In this document: piece by piece, positions 51,344 through 61,300 of the stretch
Position numbering within the stretch: the stretch's first letter is position 1
Layout: each line of letters opens with the position of its first letter
Assembly (NCBI RefSeq): GCF_000263715.2
Contig: NZ_CM001514.1
Span: 4,219,674 to 4,283,673 of the forward strand
Length of the DNA stretch: 64,000 nt
DNA from: Pseudomonas synxantha BG33R
GTDB taxonomy: Bacteria; Pseudomonadota; Gammaproteobacteria; Pseudomonadales; Pseudomonadaceae
Direction of reading: 5' to 3'
Notes under the pieces: generated by a model
What the model was told of the DNA's origin: nothing
What the model saw: only the letters and a program-made list of their open reading frames with translations
Database searches by the model: none
Position numbers and translations under genes: made by a program

Positions 51344-52285
51344 TCAGGCCTCGGAAGGAGTTTGCTTGTAGTTGAAACCAATCGGGTGCGGCATATTGCG
51401 GGCCTTGGCCAGCTCGATCTGCTTCTGCCGGTCGATCGCGCTGCGACGGGTCTTCTCCGGCAGCTTATCCCAGCAATGGGGGCAACTGATGCCAGCCACA
51501 TAATGCTCAGAGGCGCGATCTTCTACGCTGACCGGTGTGCGGCAGGCATGACATTGATCGTAGTCGCCTTCGCTCAAGTCGTGGCGCACGGTCACGCGAT
51601 TGTCGAACACAAAGCAGTCGCCCTGCCATTTGGTTTCTTCCTGGGGCACCTCTTCGAGGTACTTCAGGATCCCGCCCTTGAGGTGATAAACCTCATCAAA
51701 GCCTTCGCTGAGCATATAGCTCGACGCCTTCTCGCAGCGAATGCCGCCGGTGCAGAACATGGCGACTTTCTTGTGCTTGGCCGGGTCGAAGTTGGCTTTG
51801 ATATAGTCGGGAAATTCGCGAAAACTGGTGGTCTTTGGGTCGATTGCGCCCTCAAAGGTACCGATTGACACCTCATAATCGTTACGGGTGTCGATCAACA
51901 GCACTTCAGGATCGCTGATCAATGCGTTCCAGTCTTGCGGGTTGACGTAGGTGCCGACCTTTTTGTTCGGATCAACCCCTTCGACGCCCAGGGTCACGAT
52001 CTCTTTCTTGAGTTTGACCTTGGTGCGGTAGAACGGCTGGTCGTCGCAGTAGGATTCCTTGTGGTCGATGTCGACCATGCGCGGGTCTTTTTTCAGCCAG
52101 GCCATCAGGCCATCGATACCTTCGCGGCTGCCGGAAACGGTACCGTTGATGCCTTCTTCGGCGATCAGCAAGGTGCCTTTGATGCCGTTGTCGACCATCG
52201 CCTGCAGCAGTGGCTCGCGCAGGGCGACGTAATCTTCGAGGGTGACGAACTTATACAGTGCCGCCACAACAATCGGTTGAGTCAT
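51344..52285 (-). CDS. trhO: tRNA uridine(34) hydroxylase
   Basis: The 313-aa product is a rhodanese-domain TrhO/YceA. It has [40 protein letters not shown] and [20 protein letters not shown], then [20 protein letters not shown] with the active Cys. The end is a Cys-rich zinc-type part ([18 protein letters not shown]). The enzyme hydroxylates U34 in tRNA with oxygen. It leads an operon with the DsbA-like and ABC genes. The 130-base gap upstream holds its promoter. Confidence 0.93.
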   Translation of the reverse strand: MTQPIVVAALYKFVTLEDYVALREPLLQAMVDNGIKGTLLIAEEGINGTVSGSREGIDGLMAWLKKDPRMVDIDHKESYCDDQPFYRTKVKLKKEIVTLGVEGVDPNKKVGTYVNPQDWNALISDPEVLLIDTRNDYEVSIGTFEGAIDPKTTSFREFPDYIKANFDPAKHKKVAMFCTGGIRCEKASSYMLSEGFDEVYHLKGGILKYLEEVPQEETKWQGDCFVFDNRVTVRHDLSEGDYDQCHACRTPVSVEDRASEHYVAGISCPHCWDKLPEKTRRSAIDRQKQIELAKARNMPHPIGFNYKQTPSEA

Positions 52286-52416
52286 GGGTGTTCTCTCCAG
52301 GTGGCTACCCTCGTAAGGGGTGAACCGGATTCAAAAACGCGTCGGTCAGGCGGCGCGGCGCGCATTCTAACAAAAGTGCGGCGCCATCGCATCGGCACGC
52401 AGCCGCTGATAAGTCC

Positions 52417-55323
52417 TCAGCGATGTGGGTTACGTACCCCTTCCACTCGGTAACGCTGGCCGCCGAGATGGCTGAACATCAAACGATAGGCACCGCGTCC
52501 ACGAGCAGCGGCGTAGCCGTGCAAATCAGCGGACCATAGTTGGTCTCTGTGAGCATGCCAATGAACCGCGCCAAAACGCCCTTCACGCAAGTGGCTGAGG
52601 GTAAGGGCAATACTGCGGCGCTCGCGGCCCGATAGTTGGGTATCTACAAGCCTCGCGGTATCGAACTCCATTTGCGGGGCAGTGGCTCTCGCTGCCGCCG
52701 GCGCCACCAACGGCACCTGCGCCTGTGCTTGCCGACCACCGCGTGCGCGACTTGAGCCAGCCACCTGTGTGGTCACCCCAACCTCGAACGCGCTCGGCCC
52801 CGCCTGCTGACCGCTCGCGGCAGCGGGCTCACGTGCCGGACTTCGCAGCACTATCACGCCATAGCCCATGCGTTTCAACTCCGGCATCGGGTTACGATTC
52901 CCCCCCAGTGCGCGTTCCAGGTCTCCCGCCTCGTCCACAGGCCCCACGTAGCCACGGAGGGTCCCCTGACGCCGATGGACCATAAGGGTAATGCCTTCTT
53001 CACCATGACGGCGCGCGTAGGCAAAATTCACCAGCCGCTCCGTTTCTTCGTGACTCAGCCCCGCATCCTCCGCCGCAGCAATCGCCGTCTCCGAAACGGC
53101 CCTGGCGAAATTTTCTTCCAGTTGTTGCGCTGCGCTGGCCAGGGCCTGCGGCTGCATGCTTTGATAGGTAATGAAGCGGTCGGTACCAACCAGCAGGCCT
53201 CCCACCAGAGCCCCCACGGCAGCCCCCACCCTCGCATCGCCCAGCAACGCTCCCGCCCCCAGGCCCAGCAAGGCCAGAACCAGGATGAGTATGATCTCGT
53301 CCTGTATCTGAGGGTTTTCCATGTCGGTAGGCTGCAACCCCATTGAATCAACGAACGTGACCGGGTTGTTGAACGCCATGAGATAAGGATTCAGCTGCGT
53401 CCCTCCCCCAACAGGGTCGGGGCTTATCCAGCGCTGCAACCATGGGGCGTAATAGCGGAAACCGTAGTAATACAAACCGCTGCCGTCACGCTCCTTGCCT
53501 GAATATCGACGGGTTTTGTAACTGCCCTCCACCGCGTTGCGCGATGCCCACCACGCTGTCCCCCCATACGGGAAATAACTCTCCTGACTCAATAACTCGG
53601 CCTGTTCGCCCAACTCCAACCCATGGCTCGACTGCTGATCGGTCAGGCAAAAACGCAGGGCTTCATCGTCAGCCCCCTCATCAAGTCCCAGCTCCCATTG
53701 CAAGATCTCCACCGCGCAGCGCGCTACGTCAAGGCGCAATACATTCAATCGACGCAATGGCCGCTGGCGAATTTCCAGGCCTGGCAGGTAATAGACACGC
53801 GCTGTTTGTCGACTGCCGGCAACCTGCTGGTGCGTGAGCTTGAGCGCACGCTGGCCGTCGCCTGCATACACATAAGTTTCCTCATCCGAGTCAGCGCCGT
53901 CACGCACAACTGACGTGACCCTGGACAACTGATTACGCACGTTCCACACCATCGGTACACCACGCCCCAGCCGTTGCTGATTGCCGTTGGCGTCAAAACC
54001 CTGCGCCAACTCGCCAGCCAGATGCTCGCTAGACAACGCGCGGTTACTGCCAATGGCGACCTGCATATCGCGCGTGTAACCGACGCCACTGGACGGCACA
54101 TGGCGCAACCGGGTCAGGTTGCCCCCCTCGTCATAGGCGTAGTGCTGGGTGTAGTTGCGCCATAAACCGGCATCGGTGGAACCGAACAAAATACGTGCAG
54201 GCAGCGCCGGGCCGATGGTGGCGGCGGCACTTTCCCGGCCCGTCGCCTGAGTCAGTTGGTACAGCGAGTCGTATTCATAGCGGCATGAAGCCTCCACTTG
54301 CGTGTTGTGGCTCCATTTCGTCGGTTGCGACTGATCCTGCAGGGCTGAAATATTTCCCACCGGGTCATATCCGTAATTCAAATCCTGTAATGGCGTCGCC
54401 CGCTCATTTTTGCGGTACGCCATCAGCCGGTGCATACGGCCATCCTCGGCCCGATAGGCGGCGAGGCTGCTCACGCCATTGCCCAGCAGGGCCGCCTCCA
54501 CCTGACCGGCAGCATTGTAGTCGTAGCGCTCTATCACGGTCTTGCGCGCGCCACTTTTCAAGGCGAGGTGAATATGTTTCGTCTGTCCGTCCAACCCATA
54601 GGCAAAGTGCCGACCATTACCCTTGGCGTCGACCTGTTCCAACGTGCCGCCGAGTGCATCAAATGTCCAAAGTGTGGTGTAACGCTCGCCGTCCAACTGC
54701 TGGTCCTGATCGGCCTGAGCAAGCGGCCAGTCAACATCGCCCGGCGCCTCGCGAAATCGCCGCGTCTGCCGAAGCACTCGCCCGGTCATCCCATAGGCTT
54801 CGAACACCTGGGCGCCAGCCGGGTCGGCATGGCACACCAGACGGCCACTGCGGTTAAGGGCGCGGTGCTCAGATGTTGGGGTGGCATATACCAGGCGTTC
54901 GACACAGCGGGGTCGCTCTTCGTCGGCCGCTTGTTCGAACACCGCCACCGGACGCTGCAAGTCATCGTAGTCGTGGCGCTGATAGGCCCCCCTACCGTCC
55001 CAGGCCTGCAACAGTTGCCCGGATGGCGCCGCCAGCATCAGCCGCATGCCGGCGTCCACATCGTGGTTGCGGATCAGCGTACCGGACAGGCTGTACACCG
55101 ACACCTGATTCGCCTCGATCAATGGTTCACGCGATTTAAGGGTATGCAGACGAGGGTCCCACTGCTCAAGCATCAGGCCGCTGGCCCCATAGACTTGACG
55201 CCTGACACGGGCCGTCGGCTCAGCCTGGGGGGTAGCGCGCAGATAAGCGACACTGCGGACCGTCAACCCACGGGGGTCGAATGCCGCAAGCGAGGGCGTA
55301 TTTCGATGAAGTGAAGCAGACAT
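52417..55323 (-). CDS. TccC-type Rhs-repeat toxin (Tc component C)
   Basis: The 968-aa product consists of YD/Rhs repeats to residue 660 or so and a variable C-terminus. The conserved core end is RRYSGKERDGSGLYYYGFRY followed by YAPWLQRWISPDPVGGGTQL and NPYLMAFNNPVTFVDSMGL (D659). In TccC proteins the Rhs shell is cut at this point and the rest is a toxin enclosed in the TcB-TcC cocoon. The 305-residue toxin part holds a Gly/Ala-rich hydrophobic stretch (about 675-705), a disordered middle and a folded end. The start ATG at 55323 has AGG ten bases upstream. It is divergent from the TcA genes. Confidence 0.9.
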   Translation of the reverse strand: MSASLHRNTPSLAAFDPRGLTVRSVAYLRATPQAEPTARVRRQVYGASGLMLEQWDPRLHTLKSREPLIEANQVSVYSLSGTLIRNHDVDAGMRLMLAAPSGQLLQAWDGRGAYQRHDYDDLQRPVAVFEQAADEERPRCVERLVYATPTSEHRALNRSGRLVCHADPAGAQVFEAYGMTGRVLRQTRRFREAPGDVDWPLAQADQDQQLDGERYTTLWTFDALGGTLEQVDAKGNGRHFAYGLDGQTKHIHLALKSGARKTVIERYDYNAAGQVEAALLGNGVSSLAAYRAEDGRMHRLMAYRKNERATPLQDLNYGYDPVGNISALQDQSQPTKWSHNTQVEASCRYEYDSLYQLTQATGRESAAATIGPALPARILFGSTDAGLWRNYTQHYAYDEGGNLTRLRHVPSSGVGYTRDMQVAIGSNRALSSEHLAGELAQGFDANGNQQRLGRGVPMVWNVRNQLSRVTSVVRDGADSDEETYVYAGDGQRALKLTHQQVAGSRQTARVYYLPGLEIRQRPLRRLNVLRLDVARCAVEILQWELGLDEGADDEALRFCLTDQQSSHGLELGEQAELLSQESYFPYGGTAWWASRNAVEGSYKTRRYSGKERDGSGLYYYGFRYYAPWLQRWISPDPVGGGTQLNPYLMAFNNPVTFVDSMGLQPTDMENPQIQDEIILILVLALLGLGAGALLGDARVGAAVGALVGGLLVGTDRFITYQSMQPQALASAAQQLEENFARAVSETAIAAAEDAGLSHEETERLVNFAYARRHGEEGITLMVHRRQGTLRGYVGPVDEAGDLERALGGNRNPMPELKRMGYGVIVLRSPAREPAAASGQQAGPSAFEVGVTTQVAGSSRARGGRQAQAQVPLVAPAAARATAPQMEFDTARLVDTQLSGRERRSIALTLSHLREGRFGAVHWHAHRDQLWSADLHGYAAARGRGAYRLMFSHLGGQRYRVEGVRNPHR

Positions 55324-55517
55324 GATCACATGACCTGAGTTGCACAATGGTCAGAAAAGCCTAGGGTTCATGTCTTGCACAGAGGTGGTATCGGTGTATG
55401 GGCACCTCAACCGGCGTGCGCCGACGACGCCTGTAAATACCTATACCTGGCCCCGTTAACCTGCGTGATAGCGTTTTTCATTGCCTGCCGGCCCCCCCGG
55501 CGGGCGTGAAGGAACGT

Positions 55518-58313
55518 ATGAATATGCAAACCGACAGCAGCCCCTTGCTCGCCAAGCTGATTGATCACTCACGGCCTCCCGCTCCAGGTCGGGACGATTT
55601 CAAGACCGCCCTGCGGCGCCTCAACCTCAACTCGGTATTGGACATCGTACGATTGTCCGAAAGAGCCTTTGCCGAGCAACTGGCAACGTACAACGATGAC
55701 GATGCCCACACGGTGTACCTCAAGGCCCAGAGCGCCGCCGCGCAACTGGAAACGTTATTTCGCGAACAGCAAGTCTCGTCCCCTCCTTCTTCACCGCGCA
55801 ATAAACGCAGTCTCCCCCCCGAGACCAGCGCAACCTACCAGGCCTTGTTCAAGGAAAAGTGGGACCAGTTCTGCTCCAGTTCGTCTATCGCAGCGCTCGA
55901 TTCACCGACTGCCTACCTGCGTGCGCTCTATTTGTTCGCCCTGCAGCTGGAAGAAAATACCAAGGACACAAACGCGCTCAAGCTGTCGCAGCGACGCCCG
56001 GAACTCAAAGACCAGGTGATCAACCAACATAGCGTTTCGAGCCAGGTTCCCATGTTGTCGATCGTCAACCAGATCTTGCTCAAAAATATCGCGCCGGCCA
56101 AAGAGGAAGATACCTATAGGGTGCTGAGTGAAACCTGGTATCCGTTTTCTCTGCCCTATCATTTGCACCATCAGCAATGCCAACAGGGCCTGTCGGGCGA
56201 CAAGCCGGCGTTGGGTGAGTTGAACTATCGCATCAGTCGCCAGTTGCCTTTGGCAGGAGAAACCAGCACTTACGGGCAGGTCGGCGAACAGAACAACGAA
56301 GTCCAATGTCAGTTATCGGGGTTGAGCCCTAACCAACAGACAATGCTGAAAGCTAAATGGGTCACCGAAACAGAGGTGGAAAAAGAGGAAAAGGTGAAAA
56401 AGTTCCATCTCCAGTTTTACAACTGGACGATAGATCAAACAGGACCAGAGAAGCTCACTGACTTTCTGAACCATACACAACTGGATGCCGACCAACTTCA
56501 GGCGCTGCTTGCACAACAGACTCAGTCACCACGCCAATCACCTAACTGCAAGCAAAACCCCGGCCTCGCCTACGGTGCGTGCTATATCAACGGCACGACC
56601 ACACCCGCTATCAGCCTGGACAACGCCAAGCTGACCCACGTTAGCCTTGAGCGCTTCGACAGACTGCAACGCATGATTCGTCTACAGCGCTGGCTCGGCC
56701 TGCCTTTCGCGCAATTGGACACCCTGATAGTCAGCGCCATGCGCTGCGAAGGCCATCGCAACAGCACGCTGCAGATCACCCATAACACCCTCCGGGCGCT
56801 GGGGGTCTTTTGCTATTTGAGCAAACGCTACACGTTGCAAGCCGAAGAATTTGCCGCCCTGCTTCATCAGTTACCCGTCCATGCCTCAGGCGACCGCATG
56901 TCATTGTTCGACCAGGTGTTCAATCGCACGGGTTCCGCCCTGCCTCCCCTGTACCTGGACAGCGCTACGTTCGACGATACCACCCGGCAACAACTCTGCG
57001 CCGGGTTGGGCCTGCAAGACACCCAGGATTCGCTTCAACTACTGATCCCTCCCGACCAGCCTGCAACCCGTACGATCGAGACGATCAGCAAGATCTATCG
57101 GCAAGCGAGAATCGCTCGCCTGTTCGGGCTATCGGTCGTGGAATGCCGACAATTGGTGCAAATGCTCGGGAATGCGAACTTTCTCATGCAGTTGCGCAAC
57201 CCAACGTTACGCAACAAACCCAAGGGCACGACTGACTTCCTCGACATGCTCATGCACCTGGAATGGGCGAGCCGTTGGTTTAAAGAAAACGGCAGCAGCC
57301 TGACGCTGCTCAGACGCCAGCTATTGCTGGATAGCCAGGTCCAGGACCCGATCATCAATCAGCTATTGAAGGAGTTCGCCAGCTATGACCAAGCGTCTCT
57401 TTCCAAAGCGTTGCAACTGCTTGATCTTCCTCAGCAACCCGGTGACGAAAAAGATCGTTTACCCGCCGTTGACTGGGAGTCCTTGGCCTATGCGGCGCTG
57501 CAACGGATGCGTCCCAATAACAGCATCGAGATGGCGCTCGATCAAGTGCTCTCTTCCGTTCAAATCAGCACGATGCCCGCACGTACGACAACGTTGATCG
57601 ACCGAGCGAAGCCTAAGTTCAACACACTGCTGAGCAATGCGCGGGATGAGTTGTGGACTTTATATCTACGCCTTAAAGAAATCACCCAAGCCGTCCTCCA
57701 TGCGCCAAACAATGCCAACGGCTATCAAAAATACGACAATGACTACCATTTCCTGCGTTTATACGCCCCCGCTGCTACGCCGCTGCAAACGCTCAGTTAT
57801 CTGATACTGCGGTTACCTCACGCCGCCGATATTCTGCAACTGCCCCTCAGCCCACAAGCACTTCACCAGTTTCTGGTCAATCCGCACTGGCTCGCGAGTA
57901 AGTACAGGGCGTCTTCGCTGCTCGAACTGACCCCGTACAACCTCTACCTCATGCAGCAGTTCAAACATTGCATACACCACTGCGGCCTAACGGAAGAGCA
58001 GCTGCTCAACTACTTCGAACACGCCAATACCCTGCCCAACGGCGCTACGCAAAACACCAGTGAAGAAACGAACGAGCGTCTCGCTCAACTTTTAGGTTGG
58101 AGTGCCAGTGAAATCGATGTCTTCAGCAGCCAACTGAAACCTCCACGCATTACCTCAATGAACCGCCTGGACTGGGTGCTGCGCTGCCGCCAAGCCAGCA
58201 TCGACACAGGCCTGCCTGCCAACATGCTGATCAAAGCCAGCGAACTGAAAGCCGACTCTGCATTGGCTGACTGGAAGAGCGTCGGTGAGGCGGTCACAAG
58301 TGCGTATCCATAA
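55518..58313 (+). CDS. TcA subunit, N-terminal part (TcaA/VRP1-like)
   Basis: The 931-aa product corresponds to the N-terminal shell region of TcA toxins (SpvA/VRP1 group). Typical parts are LNLNSVLDIVRLSERAFAEQ, AYLRALYLFALQLEENTKDT near residue 130, and helical repeats with YRQARIARLFGLSVVECRQL (EISxIYRxxxLA-like motif of Tc alpha-helical shell). Middle residues 260-340 are polar and charged, as in receptor-binding insertions. The ATG at 55518 follows AAGGA. A 44-base gap separates it from the next gene, so a TcdA-like protein is split into two chains here, as in TcaA/TcaB. Confidence 0.85.
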   Translation: MNMQTDSSPLLAKLIDHSRPPAPGRDDFKTALRRLNLNSVLDIVRLSERAFAEQLATYNDDDAHTVYLKAQSAAAQLETLFREQQVSSPPSSPRNKRSLPPETSATYQALFKEKWDQFCSSSSIAALDSPTAYLRALYLFALQLEENTKDTNALKLSQRRPELKDQVINQHSVSSQVPMLSIVNQILLKNIAPAKEEDTYRVLSETWYPFSLPYHLHHQQCQQGLSGDKPALGELNYRISRQLPLAGETSTYGQVGEQNNEVQCQLSGLSPNQQTMLKAKWVTETEVEKEEKVKKFHLQFYNWTIDQTGPEKLTDFLNHTQLDADQLQALLAQQTQSPRQSPNCKQNPGLAYGACYINGTTTPAISLDNAKLTHVSLERFDRLQRMIRLQRWLGLPFAQLDTLIVSAMRCEGHRNSTLQITHNTLRALGVFCYLSKRYTLQAEEFAALLHQLPVHASGDRMSLFDQVFNRTGSALPPLYLDSATFDDTTRQQLCAGLGLQDTQDSLQLLIPPDQPATRTIETISKIYRQARIARLFGLSVVECRQLVQMLGNANFLMQLRNPTLRNKPKGTTDFLDMLMHLEWASRWFKENGSSLTLLRRQLLLDSQVQDPIINQLLKEFASYDQASLSKALQLLDLPQQPGDEKDRLPAVDWESLAYAALQRMRPNNSIEMALDQVLSSVQISTMPARTTTLIDRAKPKFNTLLSNARDELWTLYLRLKEITQAVLHAPNNANGYQKYDNDYHFLRLYAPAATPLQTLSYLILRLPHAADILQLPLSPQALHQFLVNPHWLASKYRASSLLELTPYNLYLMQQFKHCIHHCGLTEEQLLNYFEHANTLPNGATQNTSEETNERLAQLLGWSASEIDVFSSQLKPPRITSMNRLDWVLRCRQASIDTGLPANMLIKASELKADSALADWKSVGEAVTSAYP

Positions 58314-58357
58314 CCCACTCACACCCTACTCACATTCGACCCGCTCAAGGATTGATC

Positions 58358-61300
58358 ATGTCTCACTCGCTTAATCAACAGCTCAATGAAAGCCTGCGCG
58401 ACGCCATGCTCGCGTACTACCTGACCTACAAAGTACCTCCCGAACTAAAGGAAAAGATCACCCAGGCCGACGATCTTTACGAATACTGGCTGCTCGACGT
58501 ACAAGTCAGCCAAGCAGTACCGACCAGCCCGGTAGCCTGTGCCATCTCCAGCCTGCAGCAGTACATCACACGCATCCAGCTGGGCCTGGAACCGGGCTAT
58601 GAAAAGCAGGGCATGACCACGCAACAGGACACGTTATGGCGTGAACAGTTGCACACCTACGCACTCTGGAACGCCAACCAGCAGTTGCGCTATCACCCCG
58701 CCAACTATTTGGACCCGACATTACGGCGTGACAAGACCGACAGCTTTGAGCAGTTGGAAAACGACCTGAGCCAGTATCGAATTCAAGCGGATACCGTTAC
58801 CACGGCGGTTCACAATTACCTGGCCAGATTCGAGGAAACCGCCAACATACGCACGATCAACGGTTATATCGACGCCGACTTGAGCAACCTGTATAGCGGC
58901 ACCTATTACTTCGTCGGGAAATCGAGCTCCGCAAACACCTATTACTGGCGCTCCCTCGACCTGTCCAGGCGCGCAGGGTCGGTACTTTTTCAGGATGCCT
59001 GGTCAGGCTGGGAGAAAATCAACTTGTCGGTCTCCGACGCCACCGCCGAGCAAAGTATCCGGCCGGTGTATTTCAATAATCGGCTATTTTTCATCTGGGC
59101 CGAATGCATCCCCCCCTCCCCGACCAGTTCCGTCCCACCGACGAAAAAAAACTCAGAGAAAAAAAAACAGCTGGCCGAATGGATCAACAGCCGCTACGTC
59201 AAGTTTCGCCTCAATTTTTCTTATAAAAAGCACGATGGCAGTTGGAGCGCACCCAAAGCCTGCATTGAGGAGTACTGTGCCACTGAAGACGTCAACGCAT
59301 TGCCCCCTGCCTTTCTGAAAACCATTACGCAGACGGTGGCTATCGTCGACAGTAACGGCCCCCCGGTACTGTTTTTAAGTGTGCTTGCCACCAGCCGTAA
59401 AGACCCCAAACAGCAGGAGAACTTTATTGGAAAGTTTTTCCAGGCTGTCCACGTCGACCAGTCCTTCAACATTACCACCATCGCCGATGGCGGCAGCCCC
59501 GAGCGCTATAGCGTGCTGCCCGGCTCACAGGTGGACGAAGAGATAAACCGACTCCTGGAACACTTCGATCCATCGCAGAAGACAAAAGTGCAAACTGTAG
59601 TTCAGGGCAAAGATCAAAGCGTGAGCGGGTACTACAGTGAATTGCTGCCTGACACCGCTCGGCAATACCTAACGTTCTTTGCTCATAAAAACCAAGGAAA
59701 CTTGCAGTTCAAGGTAACACCCCCAAACAAGCACTCGATTTCCCCCACGGAGCAAACGATTACCGAAAACAACGACCATTGGGACTTCGAAAACAATCGA
59801 ACAAAAATAAAAACACCAACAGCAAGCGACGTCTCTGTTGATTCAAACACCAATGAACTCGTATTTACTTCCACACTCACTGACAGTTTCCAGCAAACGT
59901 ACGGCGTCACACTAATAAAAAAAACAAGCGGTGAGGATATTAACATCACACTGACAGTAGACGACGCACTGGATGATCCGAAAGCCACTCAACTTAAACT
60001 GACCAGTGATTCTAAAATTGACGATCCAACCAACGCGCTCCAGACTGATTTTTACGCTCTTTATTTTAAAAACACGGCCACGCATGACGAGTTCCCCAAT
60101 GCTGTACATACCGAGAGCGGGTTACTCATTAAACTCAAGCCCAAGTCCAAAGACGGGAACACCATCTCGCTGAAAAATCATTATATAGACAAGAATGCTT
60201 TCATCAGTTTATACACAAGTACAGAAAACTCCATCCAGGTCGCCCTTAACCGCTACAGCAAATACCCAGACGCGAACAAAAAGACGTCGCTGCACGCACA
60301 AAATACGTTGATTATAAAAAAACCCGCCGTGAGCACATCTAAGTTACGTGCCTATAAGCACATCATTATGAGAGCCAATTTTAAAGACTATCCATTCACC
60401 GAAAAAATCAATGCCAACTCACATCAAATCATCAACTATCAGGACACTGCCCACGAAAGCCTCACCGGGTCAAATCCCGAATTACCCAGCGGGCATCGGG
60501 TCACGGCGCGTATTCCAGTGACCACGGAGGAAATAACGTCGGGCATCACCCTGATACACGGGGTGGTGACGCTTGAGCCTGCCAAAGAAGACGACTCGAC
60601 AATTCTCGGCTATACCCTGAAAGCAACTACCTTGAAGTTGGCCCCTTCCACCTCTGACACATCGCTCAGTCAACACCTGGTGCCGATGATCAAAAGACAG
60701 ACGTCGGAAAAACTCGGCACCGCCGAATTTATTGATTTCCCAACGAGCACCTCAACCCCGCCTGCCGACACGCCCCCCCGCCTTCGCATGAATACCTGTT
60801 TTGCCGGCAATCTGGTCAAGGCGGCCAATGTCAGCCTTGAGCATTTGTTTTCGTTAACACCGAAAACGTGGCAAGAACCTCCACTCACACCAGATGGAGC
60901 AGCAGAGGACATCGACTTTAACGGGGCTCACAGCAAGTACTTCTGGGAGCTGTTCCTGTACGTACCCTGGTTGGTTGCCCACCGCCTGAATCAGGAGCAG
61001 CAGTATGTCGAAGCCCAAGCCTGGCTCAAACACATCTTCGACCCAGCGCGGTTGGCCGATACGGACAGCGAACGCCCTGAGTTTTGGGGGTTCAACGAGC
61101 TCGTTCGTACGGGTCCGCTCCCCGGTTCAGTCACTCACGACCCACACAAACTGGCGATTCGCTCACCGGTGCATTTTCGCAAAGCAATCTATCTGCTTTA
61201 TCTCGATATATTGCTCAATCGTGGCGATGCAGCCTATCGGCAGCTTACCCCCGACAGCCTGACCCAGGCCAAACTCTGGTACACGCGAGCCAACCACTTT

